Origin: Ignavibacteriales bacterium
GTDB lineage: Bacteria; Bacteroidota; Ignavibacteria; UBA10030; SZUA-254
Reading direction: 5' to 3'
Assembly: GCA_016207985.1 (NCBI GenBank)
Contig: JACQYX010000085.1
Coordinates: forward strand, 1 to 14,045
Length of the DNA: 14,045 nt
The notes beneath the pieces were generated by a model. The model did not search any database. It was not told where the DNA came from and saw only the letters and a list, made by a program, of their open reading frames with translations. Positions 8,668-14,045 of the stretch are shown here, one piece after another; within the stretch, counting starts at the first letter, position 1, and each line of letters begins with the position of its first letter. The translations under genes were made by a program, and so were the position numbers.

Positions 8668-9777
8668 CTATAACGATTTAAAAACAATTCTCAACTGATC
8701 AATAGCAAATCGGATATGGTCCTGATTGATGATCAATGGTGGGAGGAAACGCAAAATGTTTTTATTTGTGCAGTTGATTAAAACTCCACGCTCACGCAAA
8801 GAGGTGACTATTGAGTCACATTCTCGACTCAGCTCCAATCCGAGCATTAAACCCATTCCCCTGACATCTTTTATTAGAGATGGGAATTCTGATTTCAATT
8901 TCGTAAGCTCTGATTTCAAGATTGAGCCCATCTGCTCAGCATTCTTCATGATGCCGCCCTCAACGATCTCGTTTAAAACCACGACACCTGCTGCACAAGC
9001 GACAGGGTTACCGCCGAAGGTTGACCCATGATCTCCCGGTTGGATTACGCCGGCAACCGAGCTGTTTCCGAGGATCGCTCCTAATGGTAAACCTCCGCCT
9101 AAAGCTTTGGCTACCACGACGATATCAGGTGATATATTTTTGTAGTGTTGGAATGAAAATAATTTTCCCGTGCGTCCTAAACCCGACTGTATCTCATCGG
9201 CGATTATAAGGAAATCGAATTTATCTTTTAATCGTTTCAATTCCGAAACAAACTCTTGTGAAGATTGGATAATTCCAGCTTCTCCCTGTATGAATTCCAA
9301 AACGATGGCGGTCGTTTTTTCGCTTACAGAGCTTTTCAAGGAATAGATGTCATTATATGGCGCACCTAATGTTCTGCCGTGGAATCCCTTTGTGAATGAT
9401 ATGATCTCCGATTTTCCCTTCGATTTTCCCCACTTTCGTGCAATTTTGATTGCACCCTCGATTGCCTCTGTGCCGCTGTTGCTGAAAAATACTTTCCAAT
9501 AACCTGAGTGCCTCACTAATAATTCGGCGAGACGGATTTGCGGCTCCTGAAGATAGAAGTTAGAGAGATGGATAAATTTTTTACTTTGTTCGGTAATCGC
9601 TTCGAGTATTTTTGGATTTCCGTAACCCAGAGCATTTACTGCAAGCCCTCCGAACATATCGAGATACTTCATGCCATCTTTTGTGAAGAGATACACCCTC
9701 TCGCCATGTGTAATCTCTATCGGCAGACGCTGATAGCTGTGGAAAAAATATTCCGCTTCGAATTCTTTGAGTGTCAT
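8668..9777 (-). CDS. argD: Acetylornithine/ornithine-type aminotransferase (class III, PLP), with an internal gap
   Basis: This is a class III PLP-dependent aminotransferase of the ArgD type, which in arginine synthesis swaps an amino group between N-acetylornithine and 2-oxoglutarate in the cytoplasm. Visible motifs are NSGTEA (residues 100-105, cofactor phosphate), FHGRT (132-136), ADEIQSGLGRTG (193-204, with D194 for the PLP ring nitrogen), AKALGGG (223-229, with K224 the probable Schiff-base lysine), GSTFGGNP (251-258) and LRFLPPL (342-348). The 369 residues are shorter than the usual 380-400. FHGRTLGA runs straight into PYNDI at residues 139/140, where homologues normally carry about 23 residues including a TGQPKY-like stretch. 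The gene stands alone, with no other arg genes nearby, and has no clear Shine-Dalgarno sequence. It could be a related omega-aminotransferase. The family is certain, the substrate less so, and activity is uncertain because of the gap. Confidence 0.85.
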   Translation of the reverse strand: MTLKEFEAEYFFHSYQRLPIEITHGERVYLFTKDGMKYLDMFGGLAVNALGYGNPKILEAITEQSKKFIHLSNFYLQEPQIRLAELLVRHSGYWKVFFSNSGTEAIEGAIKIARKWGKSKGKSEIISFTKGFHGRTLGAPYNDIYSLKSSVSEKTTAIVLEFIQGEAGIIQSSQEFVSELKRLKDKFDFLIIADEIQSGLGRTGKLFSFQHYKNISPDIVVVAKALGGGLPLGAILGNSSVAGVIQPGDHGSTFGGNPVACAAGVVVLNEIVEGGIMKNAEQMGSILKSELTKLKSEFPSLIKDVRGMGLMLGLELSRECDSIVTSLRERGVLINCTNKNILRFLPPLIINQDHIRFAIDQLRIVFKSL

Positions 9778-9804
9778 CTTTATGAATTGATTTCAATTAA
9801 ACAA

Positions 9805-9831
9805 ATAAAAAACCCGATCATTCAGATCAGG
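9805..9831 (-). terminator. Intrinsic terminator of tRNA-Arg
   Basis: Read on the minus strand, CCTGATC (9831-9825) pairs with GATCGGG (9819-9813) around a 5-nt loop and is followed by a six-T run (9812-9807). It lies 34 nt after the tRNA. It separates the tRNA from the argD-like gene, whose own promoter I could not identify. Confidence 0.85.
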
Positions 9832-9865
9832 CTAAGATTTCAAGCCAATGAAATTCAATTATTCG

Positions 9866-9939
9866 TGCGCCCAGAGGGAGTTGAACCCCCAACCCTCAGA
9901 TCCGAAGTCTGATGCTCTATCCAGTTGAGCTATGGGCGC
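9866..9939 (-). tRNA. tRNA-Arg (anticodon TCG)
   Basis: On the minus strand the 74 nt fold as a cloverleaf. The acceptor is GCGCCCA with TGGGCGC plus discriminator A, the D stem is GCTC/GAGC, and the anticodon stem is TCAGA/TCTGA around the loop CTTCGGA. The T arm holds GGTTCAACTCC. The anticodon TCG reads CGA and probably other CGN codons. No CCA is encoded (the next bases are CGA), so the tail must be added by enzyme. A broken second copy lies upstream at 10284-10385. Confidence 0.96.
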
Positions 9940-9978
9940 AGTCTAGTTTAGTTGAAATATATCAAAACAATTTTTAAA

Positions 9979-9994
9979 ATGATAGAACTATCAT
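9979..9994 (-). terminator. Small hairpin at the end of the GIY-YIG gene
   Basis: ATGATAG and CTATCAT form a perfect 7-bp inverted repeat with a 2-nt centre that overlaps the TGA stop. On the minus strand it is followed by TTTTAAAAATTGTTTTG. It may be a weak terminator, though the AT-only stem leaves this uncertain. Confidence 0.35.
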
Positions 9995-10254
9995 CCACCT
10001 AATGTTTCTTTCAGCCATCGTCTCCCTGTAGCAGTTTTAAAGTATTTCTCTCGCTCATGGGCTTCCGATCTTGTTCTATATGTTTCGTGGTAGACAAGCT
10101 CGAAAGGTGTACGACCTTTTGTCGATTTCACTTTCCCTGAATTATGTTCATTCAATCTACGTTCAAGATTTTTTGTCATCCCTATATAATGCCTACCGTC
10201 GCGTATACTTCTGAGTACATAGACGCAATAATCGTTTTCTTGATTTCCTAACAT
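9991..10254 (-). CDS. Small GIY-YIG nuclease family protein
   Basis: The 87 residues cover one GIY-YIG domain and nothing else, close to the size of YhbQ-like stand-alone members. The signature strands are CVYVL (residues 10-14) and HYIGMT (22-27). R33 in RRLNEHN fits the catalytic arginine, and E67/E69 in the AHEREKYFK segment fit the metal-binding glutamate. STKGRTPFELVYHE is typical of this subgroup. Family members cut DNA in repair or homing roles, but most small bacterial ones have no known target. The setting is striking: the gene sits between an intact tRNA-Arg and a broken copy of the same tRNA, all on one strand. No clear Shine-Dalgarno sequence precedes the ATG. A role in moving this segment is an inference. 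Confidence 0.88.
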   Translation of the reverse strand: MLGNQENDYCVYVLRSIRDGRHYIGMTKNLERRLNEHNSGKVKSTKGRTPFELVYHETYRTRSEAHEREKYFKTATGRRWLKETLGG

Positions 10255-10283
10255 TAAATAAAAGAAGTTGAATTCAATTAGAT

Positions 10284-10385
10284 AACCCTCAGATCCGAAG
10301 TCTGATGCTCCCCGCCCGAACGACCGAATAACTTAGGCAATGTTCCGTTCGGTCGGGCGGGTATCCAGTTGAGCTATGGGCGCAG
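10284..10385 (-). pseudogene. tRNA-Arg(TCG) remnant, T arm lost and interrupted by a palindrome
   Basis: Bases 10284-10310 match 9891-9917 of the intact tRNA-Arg exactly, and bases 10362-10385 match 9918-9941 exactly. Together they hold the acceptor 5' strand, D arm, anticodon arm with TCG, and the start of the variable loop. The T arm and the acceptor 3' strand are missing, so it cannot form a working tRNA. A 51-nt insertion (10311-10361) sits between the D loop and the 3' strand of the D stem. Next to the break, the ten bases at 10271-10280 also occur just beyond the 3' end of the intact tRNA (9852-9861). This suggests a full copy that later lost about 29 nt. Confidence 0.9.
10311..10361. 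repeat. 51-nt GC-rich palindromic insertion
   Basis: The arms are CCCGCCCGA (10311-10319) plus CCGAA (10324-10328) at one end, and TTCGG (10348-10352) plus TCGGGCGGG (10353-10361) at the other. They form 14 base pairs with one 4-nt bulge around a 19-nt loop. GC is about 63%, against an AT-rich surround. The flanking tRNA sequence rejoins perfectly when the insert is removed, with no target-site duplication visible. It resembles small palindromic elements such as REP-like or Rickettsia-type elements, but the family is not recognised. Confidence 0.8.
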
Positions 10386-10443
10386 AGATTTTTTAACATC
10401 AATTGAAGCAACAAATTTTAATAAATATTTATCACATTTCCAA

Positions 10444-10974
10444 TTATGGTCTTCCCGGTGGAATTGGTAACTCACTCGGTTGTGTAGTCGTGCTTTTACT
10501 TTTACTCGCAAGCAGTGCAACGAATCCGCCCACTACAGCCACACCACCTGCGACATAGTACAATGTCATATTCCGAAGTCCGATGGGTTTTACGTGGATG
10601 TCAAAATAATATCCCTCACCTTTGAATCCTTCCGGGAAATCTTTTCGATAATACCACTGTATCTCTCGATTTGTCCCTGCAAAGTATCCTTCACCGACGT
10701 CCCCTTCTACTGTGACTGGTACGGCTACGAATGACGGGTTATTTTTCCTTTTCATTTCTACTTGAACATTGTATCTCGTATCGAGTGCACCGACCAGATC
10801 GTAATTTATGATGATAACTTCATCCTTTATTGTCCACCTCATGTTTGCACTTCGTGGTTCGTCTAGTGATTTTTCCTGAGCGAGACCTGGGATGTCTACA
10901 AGCAAACAGATCAGCAAAGGCAGAATGCTTAAGATGATTGTGCGTCGATAGTAAAATAATTTATTGATAATCAT
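10444..10974 (-). CDS. Exported membrane-anchored protein of unknown function
   Basis: The protein has 176 residues. It starts with a positively charged segment and a hydrophobic stretch (residues 12-30), ending GLA-QEK, consistent with a signal peptide or anchor. Residues about 45-130 form a beta-rich domain (IIINYDLVG, then GDVGEGYFAG, EIQWYYRKDFPEGF and YYFDIHVKP). I recall this pattern from uncharacterised FCB-group proteins, and it suggests an Ig-like sandwich. A second hydrophobic segment (about 138-157, GGVAVVGGFVALLA) is probably a membrane helix. The tail is Thr/Ser/Pro-rich. The gene lies 8 nt after the end of the giant surface-protein gene, and its AGGTGA ribosome binding site overlaps that stop, so the two are probably one operon. 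I do not know its function; a role in assembling or anchoring the partner is only a guess. Confidence 0.8.
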   Translation of the reverse strand: MIINKLFYYRRTIILSILPLLICLLVDIPGLAQEKSLDEPRSANMRWTIKDEVIIINYDLVGALDTRYNVQVEMKRKNNPSFVAVPVTVEGDVGEGYFAGTNREIQWYYRKDFPEGFKGEGYYFDIHVKPIGLRNMTLYYVAGGVAVVGGFVALLASKSKSTTTQPSELPIPPGRP

Positions 10975-10978
10975 AACT

Positions 10979-10984
10979 TCACCT
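10979..10984 (-). promoter_or_regulatory. Ribosome binding site AGGTGA overlapping the upstream stop codon
   Basis: On the minus strand the TAG stop of the upstream frame (10985-10983) shares its last two bases with AGGTGA, which lies 4 nt before the ATG at 10974. The arrangement suggests translational coupling. Confidence 0.6.
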
Positions 10985-11231
10985 ATTTGATCATGAGCAT
11001 TTTCTTTGTTTGAATAATGTTTTCTCTTTCTGAGAGACGATAGAAATATACACCGGTTGCGGATAGTGATCCAGAATAATCGCCACCATCCCAGCTAAAT
11101 GTGTGAATACCTGCGGGTAACTCACCGTCGAACAGAGTGTTCACCCGCTGACCGATTGTATTATAAATTTCCAGCCGAACAATCGAATTGTTCCGTTCGA
11201 CTTTCGAGGATTCGAGATTTCGAAATCCCAT
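10983..11231 (-). CDS. 3' fragment: C-terminal half of a T9SS sorting domain (frame-shifted)
   Basis: From about 11183 down to the stop, this frame encodes SIVRLEIYNTIGQRVNTLF, GELPAGIHTFSWDG and a GVYFYRLS strand ending KKMLMIK. This is the second half of a type A T9SS sorting domain. The first half with the usual YPNPFNP motif is missing. The ATG at 11231 lies inside the larger overlapping frame and is probably not a start. I read this piece as the displaced end of the giant gene at 11141-14044, joined out of frame near 11180. Confidence 0.75.
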   Translation of the reverse strand: MGFRNLESSKVERNNSIVRLEIYNTIGQRVNTLFDGELPAGIHTFSWDGGDYSGSLSATGVYFYRLSERENIIQTKKMLMIK

Positions 11232-14044
11232 GCCTGCCCATCGCCGAGTGCAGGTCTGAAATCGGAGTTGAAACGGTTATATTTTCCGTCCCATTTTGGT
11301 CGGGAGAAATAAAGGAAGCCCTGATCGAGGAAGAGGGGAGGTTTGTAGCCATCGAGGGGATCTATTCCCGATTTTGCGATCGGAGAGATTCCTATAAAGT
11401 TGTTATCATCGTGGTTAATGTCCGACTCGAATATAAGCTGAACTTTCCAATTAACGGGTATCGTAGTGCGTTTGAGATAAACGTTCCCGAAAGGATAAGG
11501 CATTTTCAATGTCGATAGATTTGAAGCATTGTAAAAGTAGTATCCTTTAAAAGGCTCAAGGACGGAACTGGGGGCGAATGCAGCGCTATAAGAATAAAGC
11601 TTATCCTCAGACGAGAGGATATTTGCGTCGATGACTGTATTCCAGAAAATATTTTTGTCGAATGGGTTTGCAACGATATTCCATCCTGAATGAAGTGAGA
11701 TGCTGAAAGTTGCATCAGCATCGAGCTGAGGCATTATCATATCGAACTGTGGAAGATCGAGATTACCCTTTTTGATCATCCAGAATCCTTCACCGGTATG
11801 GAATTTAGAATCGTGTGCAAGTTCTACCAAATAATTCTCCGATGCCCCATTATCGGAGAACATTCTCCAATCGGTTTTCTGAGATCCGGATATCGAGGAT
11901 TCTATCTCGATTGTATCAGTGATACCGGGAAGACCGAATAATTTATATTCAGTTGAATTACGCGGCTCTGCGGCGAACGGGATCGACGTCGAGAATCGTA
12001 CAGAAGTTGGTAATTTACCGGGAACGATAGAAAATGTTTCCGTCTCAGCATAGATGACGTTATTTAGATACGATTCGATACGAACACGACAGCTATCGGC
12101 TGTGTGGGTTATAATCGTATCAGGTATGATGATTGTCGTTGAACCTGAGTTTGAAATATTATCTTTAATCATCCGATAAGATTTTCCACTATCGATGGAG
12201 AGCTTTATATTCACGTTCCCATTCAGATCATCGCTCGTCCATTGTAGTTTATATTCAAAACCGGTTGCCCAGCTCATTGTTGGTGAGGCAACAATGATAG
12301 TTGCGGTGATAGTTGTGAATCTTTTGATTGGTGAAAACAACGTTATATCGATTCCAACCCGTGCATTCACTCTCCAAAAGTATGTCGTGAGGTTTGCTAA
12401 TGGTGGTAGCGAGATAGAAGTATCCGTCAGATTATAGAGATTGAGAATGAACTGTGTCGTATCATTGAAGGTCGAGTCGGTGGAAACTTGTATCCCATAC
12501 GATGTTGCACCTTCGTATAAATTCCAGCTCAATGTTGGATTAGTTGGAATCCCGGCAGCGCCATCGGGGATACCATCAAGGATTGGCGGGGGCAAAATTC
12601 GGCTGAATGTTGCAACCTCTGTAATCGGTCCATTCATCATAACAGACGAGGGATTACTGGTTCCAGAGTATGAGCCATTGCCTGAGCCAACCCACTCATT
12701 GAACAAGAAATCATTATCCGCAGTTGCAGAGATGGGCACTGTTCCACCTTGAGCAAACCATCCACTTGCAGGTGATATGCTGCCGCCGGCTCCTGATGAC
12801 ATCGTCAAGTAATATTGTGTGAAGAAATTTGCAGTAAACGAGGTGTCAGAAGTCGGTGCAACGATACGTCCAGTGTCTCCAGCGCCGCCATCGCTCCAGC
12901 TATTCCATATGTGCTGTACTCCATCAGTATCGCTTTGTGGTGATATCGCAAAAAGTATATGTGTCGATCCTTGCAGCCACGTCATAATTTTCGGTGTTGT
13001 ATAAATGGAATCATCTACTTTGATTCGTCGACCTGAGGGGGTGGTATTTAACTGGATAAGAATCGCACGTCCAAAGTTTGCCGTAATTGTTTGGGGTGAA
13101 CTGATAATTGTTGATATAGGATTTTGATCGCTTGTAATTGCACCCGTCCAACCAGTAAAAATATAACCGTTATTAGGAATTGCCGTTAGTGGAACTGTAG
13201 AACCAGAGTCAATAAACATTCTTCCAGTGGGATCTGTAGTTCCAGCATTCGAAGGAGAAGAATTTACAGTTACGGCAAATTGAGGTATATAATTAGCACA
13301 GAAGGCAGAGTCGGTGTTCGGGTATATTGGATGGTTCTGTGAACCACTATCGCTCCAACTTTTCCACACCCACTGTTTGTCTACCGATGTATCGGCTTGT
13401 GGCGATGACGCTCCAATGAAGTGCTGCGTGCCCGGAACAATTGTTCGGGTCTGTGTTGCTGTATACAATACACTATCGTACATGAATGATCGTCCCGGCG
13501 GATTAGTCCCTATAGTGATCTGAACAGGTTTACGGGTAAAATTCGCAGTCTCAGTAATTGGACCATTCATCGTTATGACGGCAGGATTGTTCGGTCCGTT
13601 GTAGGAACCTAAACCGGTCCCGCTCCAAGTGGTGAAATTGAAGAATGAATTCGGTACCGCCGTAATCGTCACGACTTGAGTTTTATTGAACCAACCGCTC
13701 GGTGGTGTTACAGTACCACCCATATTCGAATTCATTGTTAAGAAAAATTGTGTCGTAAAGTTGGCTATGAATGTTGTATCGGTTACTGGTAAAATGTTGT
13801 GCGATTTATTTCCACCATCGCTCCAGCTACTCCAAACATAGCGTGTTGCAGGGGGACCTGATTGGGTATCGATGACTGAAATATTATGGCTCGAGGCTGT
13901 CAGCCATTTGAAAACGTGGGGGCTGGTATAAACAGTATCATCGACAAGAATCGAAAGACCTGTAGGATTGGTTTGCACGGTAATGTTTGCAGGATATCTG
14001 GCGAACAATGCCTTCTCAGTAATTGGTGAATGCATCGTGATTTC
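11141..14044 (-). CDS. Giant secreted repeat protein (5' end off window, 3' end frame-shifted)
   Basis: The frame is open through the right edge. The ATG at 14035 lies inside a repeat (EITMHSPITE), so the real start is outside. Numbered from that ATG: residues 1-480 hold about three repeats of roughly 154 residues, each an NP-GR-VDD-Y half (with WSSWSDGG) and a GGT-SP-SGW half (with MNGPITETANF), of the bacterial/InlB-like repeat class. Residues 485-576 are FN3-like (TLSWNLYEGATSY, YFWRV). Residues about 579-672 resemble the Kre9/Knh1-type Ig domain (YKLQWTSDD, VNIKLSIDSGKSY). Residues 675-953 are a domain common in FCB surface proteins (GWNIVANPF, FKGYYFYN, PLDGYKPP, GQAWDFEI). The frame then runs into nonsense (WKFIIQSVSG) while the sorting-domain end lies in another frame. 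The protein is probably a T9SS surface protein. As read, it would lack its sorting signal. Confidence 0.82.
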   Translation of the reverse strand, partial: EITMHSPITEKALFARYPANITVQTNPTGLSILVDDTVYTSPHVFKWLTASSHNISVIDTQSGPPATRYVWSSWSDGGNKSHNILPVTDTTFIANFTTQFFLTMNSNMGGTVTPPSGWFNKTQVVTITAVPNSFFNFTTWSGTGLGSYNGPNNPAVITMNGPITETANFTRKPVQITIGTNPPGRSFMYDSVLYTATQTRTIVPGTQHFIGASSPQADTSVDKQWVWKSWSDSGSQNHPIYPNTDSAFCANYIPQFAVTVNSSPSNAGTTDPTGRMFIDSGSTVPLTAIPNNGYIFTGWTGAITSDQNPISTIISSPQTITANFGRAILIQLNTTPSGRRIKVDDSIYTTPKIMTWLQGSTHILFAISPQSDTDGVQHIWNSWSDGGAGDTGRIVAPTSDTSFTANFFTQYYLTMSSGAGGSISPASGWFAQGGTVPISATADNDFLFNEWVGSGNGSYSGTSNPSSVMMNGPITEVATFSRILPPPILDGIPDGAAGIPTNPTLSWNLYEGATSYGIQVSTDSTFNDTTQFILNLYNLTDTSISLPPLANLTTYFWRVNARVGIDITLFSPIKRFTTITATIIVASPTMSWATGFEYKLQWTSDDLNGNVNIKLSIDSGKSYRMIKDNISNSGSTTIIIPDTIITHTADSCRVRIESYLNNVIYAETETFSIVPGKLPTSVRFSTSIPFAAEPRNSTEYKLFGLPGITDTIEIESSISGSQKTDWRMFSDNGASENYLVELAHDSKFHTGEGFWMIKKGNLDLPQFDMIMPQLDADATFSISLHSGWNIVANPFDKNIFWNTVIDANILSSEDKLYSYSAAFAPSSVLEPFKGYYFYNASNLSTLKMPYPFGNVYLKRTTIPVNWKVQLIFESDINHDDNNFIGISPIAKSGIDPLDGYKPPLFLDQGFLYFSRPKWDGKYNRFNSDFRPALGDGQAWDFEISNPRKSNGTIRLFGWKFIIQSVSG
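12596..14044 (-). repeat. Repeats of about 154 aa (roughly 464 bp) in the minus-strand giant gene
   Basis: Unit starts ITV, ITI and IQL fall at residues 18, 173 and 327 of the visible frame, giving periods of 155 and 154 residues. Units 1 and 3 share the second half (FLTMNS or YLTMSS, SGWF, NGPITE). In unit 2 that half is replaced by a different InlB-like subtype (TDPTGRMFIDSG, GYIFTGW), giving an A-B-A order. More repeats may lie beyond the edge. Confidence 0.85.
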
Positions 14045-14045
14045 C

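Noticed and set aside
9538..9912. 124-aa plus-strand frame ending in RPEGVEPPTLRSEV
   Set aside because: The C-terminus is the translated antisense of tRNA-Arg, a well-known false gene call. The rest is antisense to the argD-like gene and resembles no protein.
8668..9939. Functional link between argD-like gene and tRNA-Arg because both concern arginine
   Set aside because: A terminator lies between them and no shared control element is visible. The adjacency is probably chance.
10480..10734. 84-aa plus-strand frame with several cysteines
   Set aside because: It is antisense to the 176-aa exported protein gene, which has a convincing signal peptide and ribosome binding site. It has no start signal of its own.

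Overview
The window looks like chromosome from an AT-rich bacterium of the FCB group, most likely Ignavibacteria or a Chlorobi-related lineage. The main evidence is type IX secretion (T9SS) C-terminal sorting domains with the motif [11 protein letters not shown] on very large, repeat-rich secreted proteins. The weak ribosome binding sites on several genes and an ArgD resembling Chlorobi enzymes agree with this. No taxonomic marker such as rRNA is present, so the assignment is an inference.

Left part, plus strand: two consecutive paralogous surface-protein genes. The first (about 2-3951) enters from the left edge and is split by what looks like a one-base frameshift near 671. It has glycine/threonine/asparagine-rich beta-structure repeats, a linking domain, ten 74-residue InlB-B-like repeats and a T9SS sorting domain. 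After a 270-nt AT-rich gap with a good sigma70-like promoter comes the second (4222-8574, 1450 aa). It has a signal peptide, a related linking domain, eleven 74-residue repeats, an IPT/TIG-like region, an FN3-like region and a sorting domain. The 222-bp repeat phase is kept without one indel in both genes.

Centre, minus strand: a shared bidirectional terminator separates the second giant gene from a convergent acetylornithine/ornithine-type aminotransferase (argD-like, 8668-9777) that lacks about 23 residues of a conserved segment. Upstream of it are a tRNA-Arg(TCG) with its own terminator, a small GIY-YIG nuclease gene, and a broken copy of the same tRNA. That copy has lost its T arm and carries a 51-nt GC-rich palindromic insertion at the D-loop/D-stem boundary. 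The layout full tRNA / GIY-YIG gene / tRNA remnant, with a 393-bp period, is the most mobile-element-like structure here.

Right part, minus strand: a third giant secreted protein gene (11141 to the right edge, frame-shifted into 10983-11231) with roughly 154-residue repeats, FN3-like and Ig-like domains and the remains of a T9SS sorting domain. It is followed 8 nt later by a gene for a 176-aa membrane-anchored exported protein (10444-10974) whose ribosome binding site overlaps the upstream stop codon.

The three giant genes probably encode T9SS-exported surface or adhesive proteins. Several genes carry apparent internal deletions or frameshifts (near 671, 1450, 9360, 10284 and 11180). This points either to assembly errors in repeats or to a region that is decaying by short deletions.
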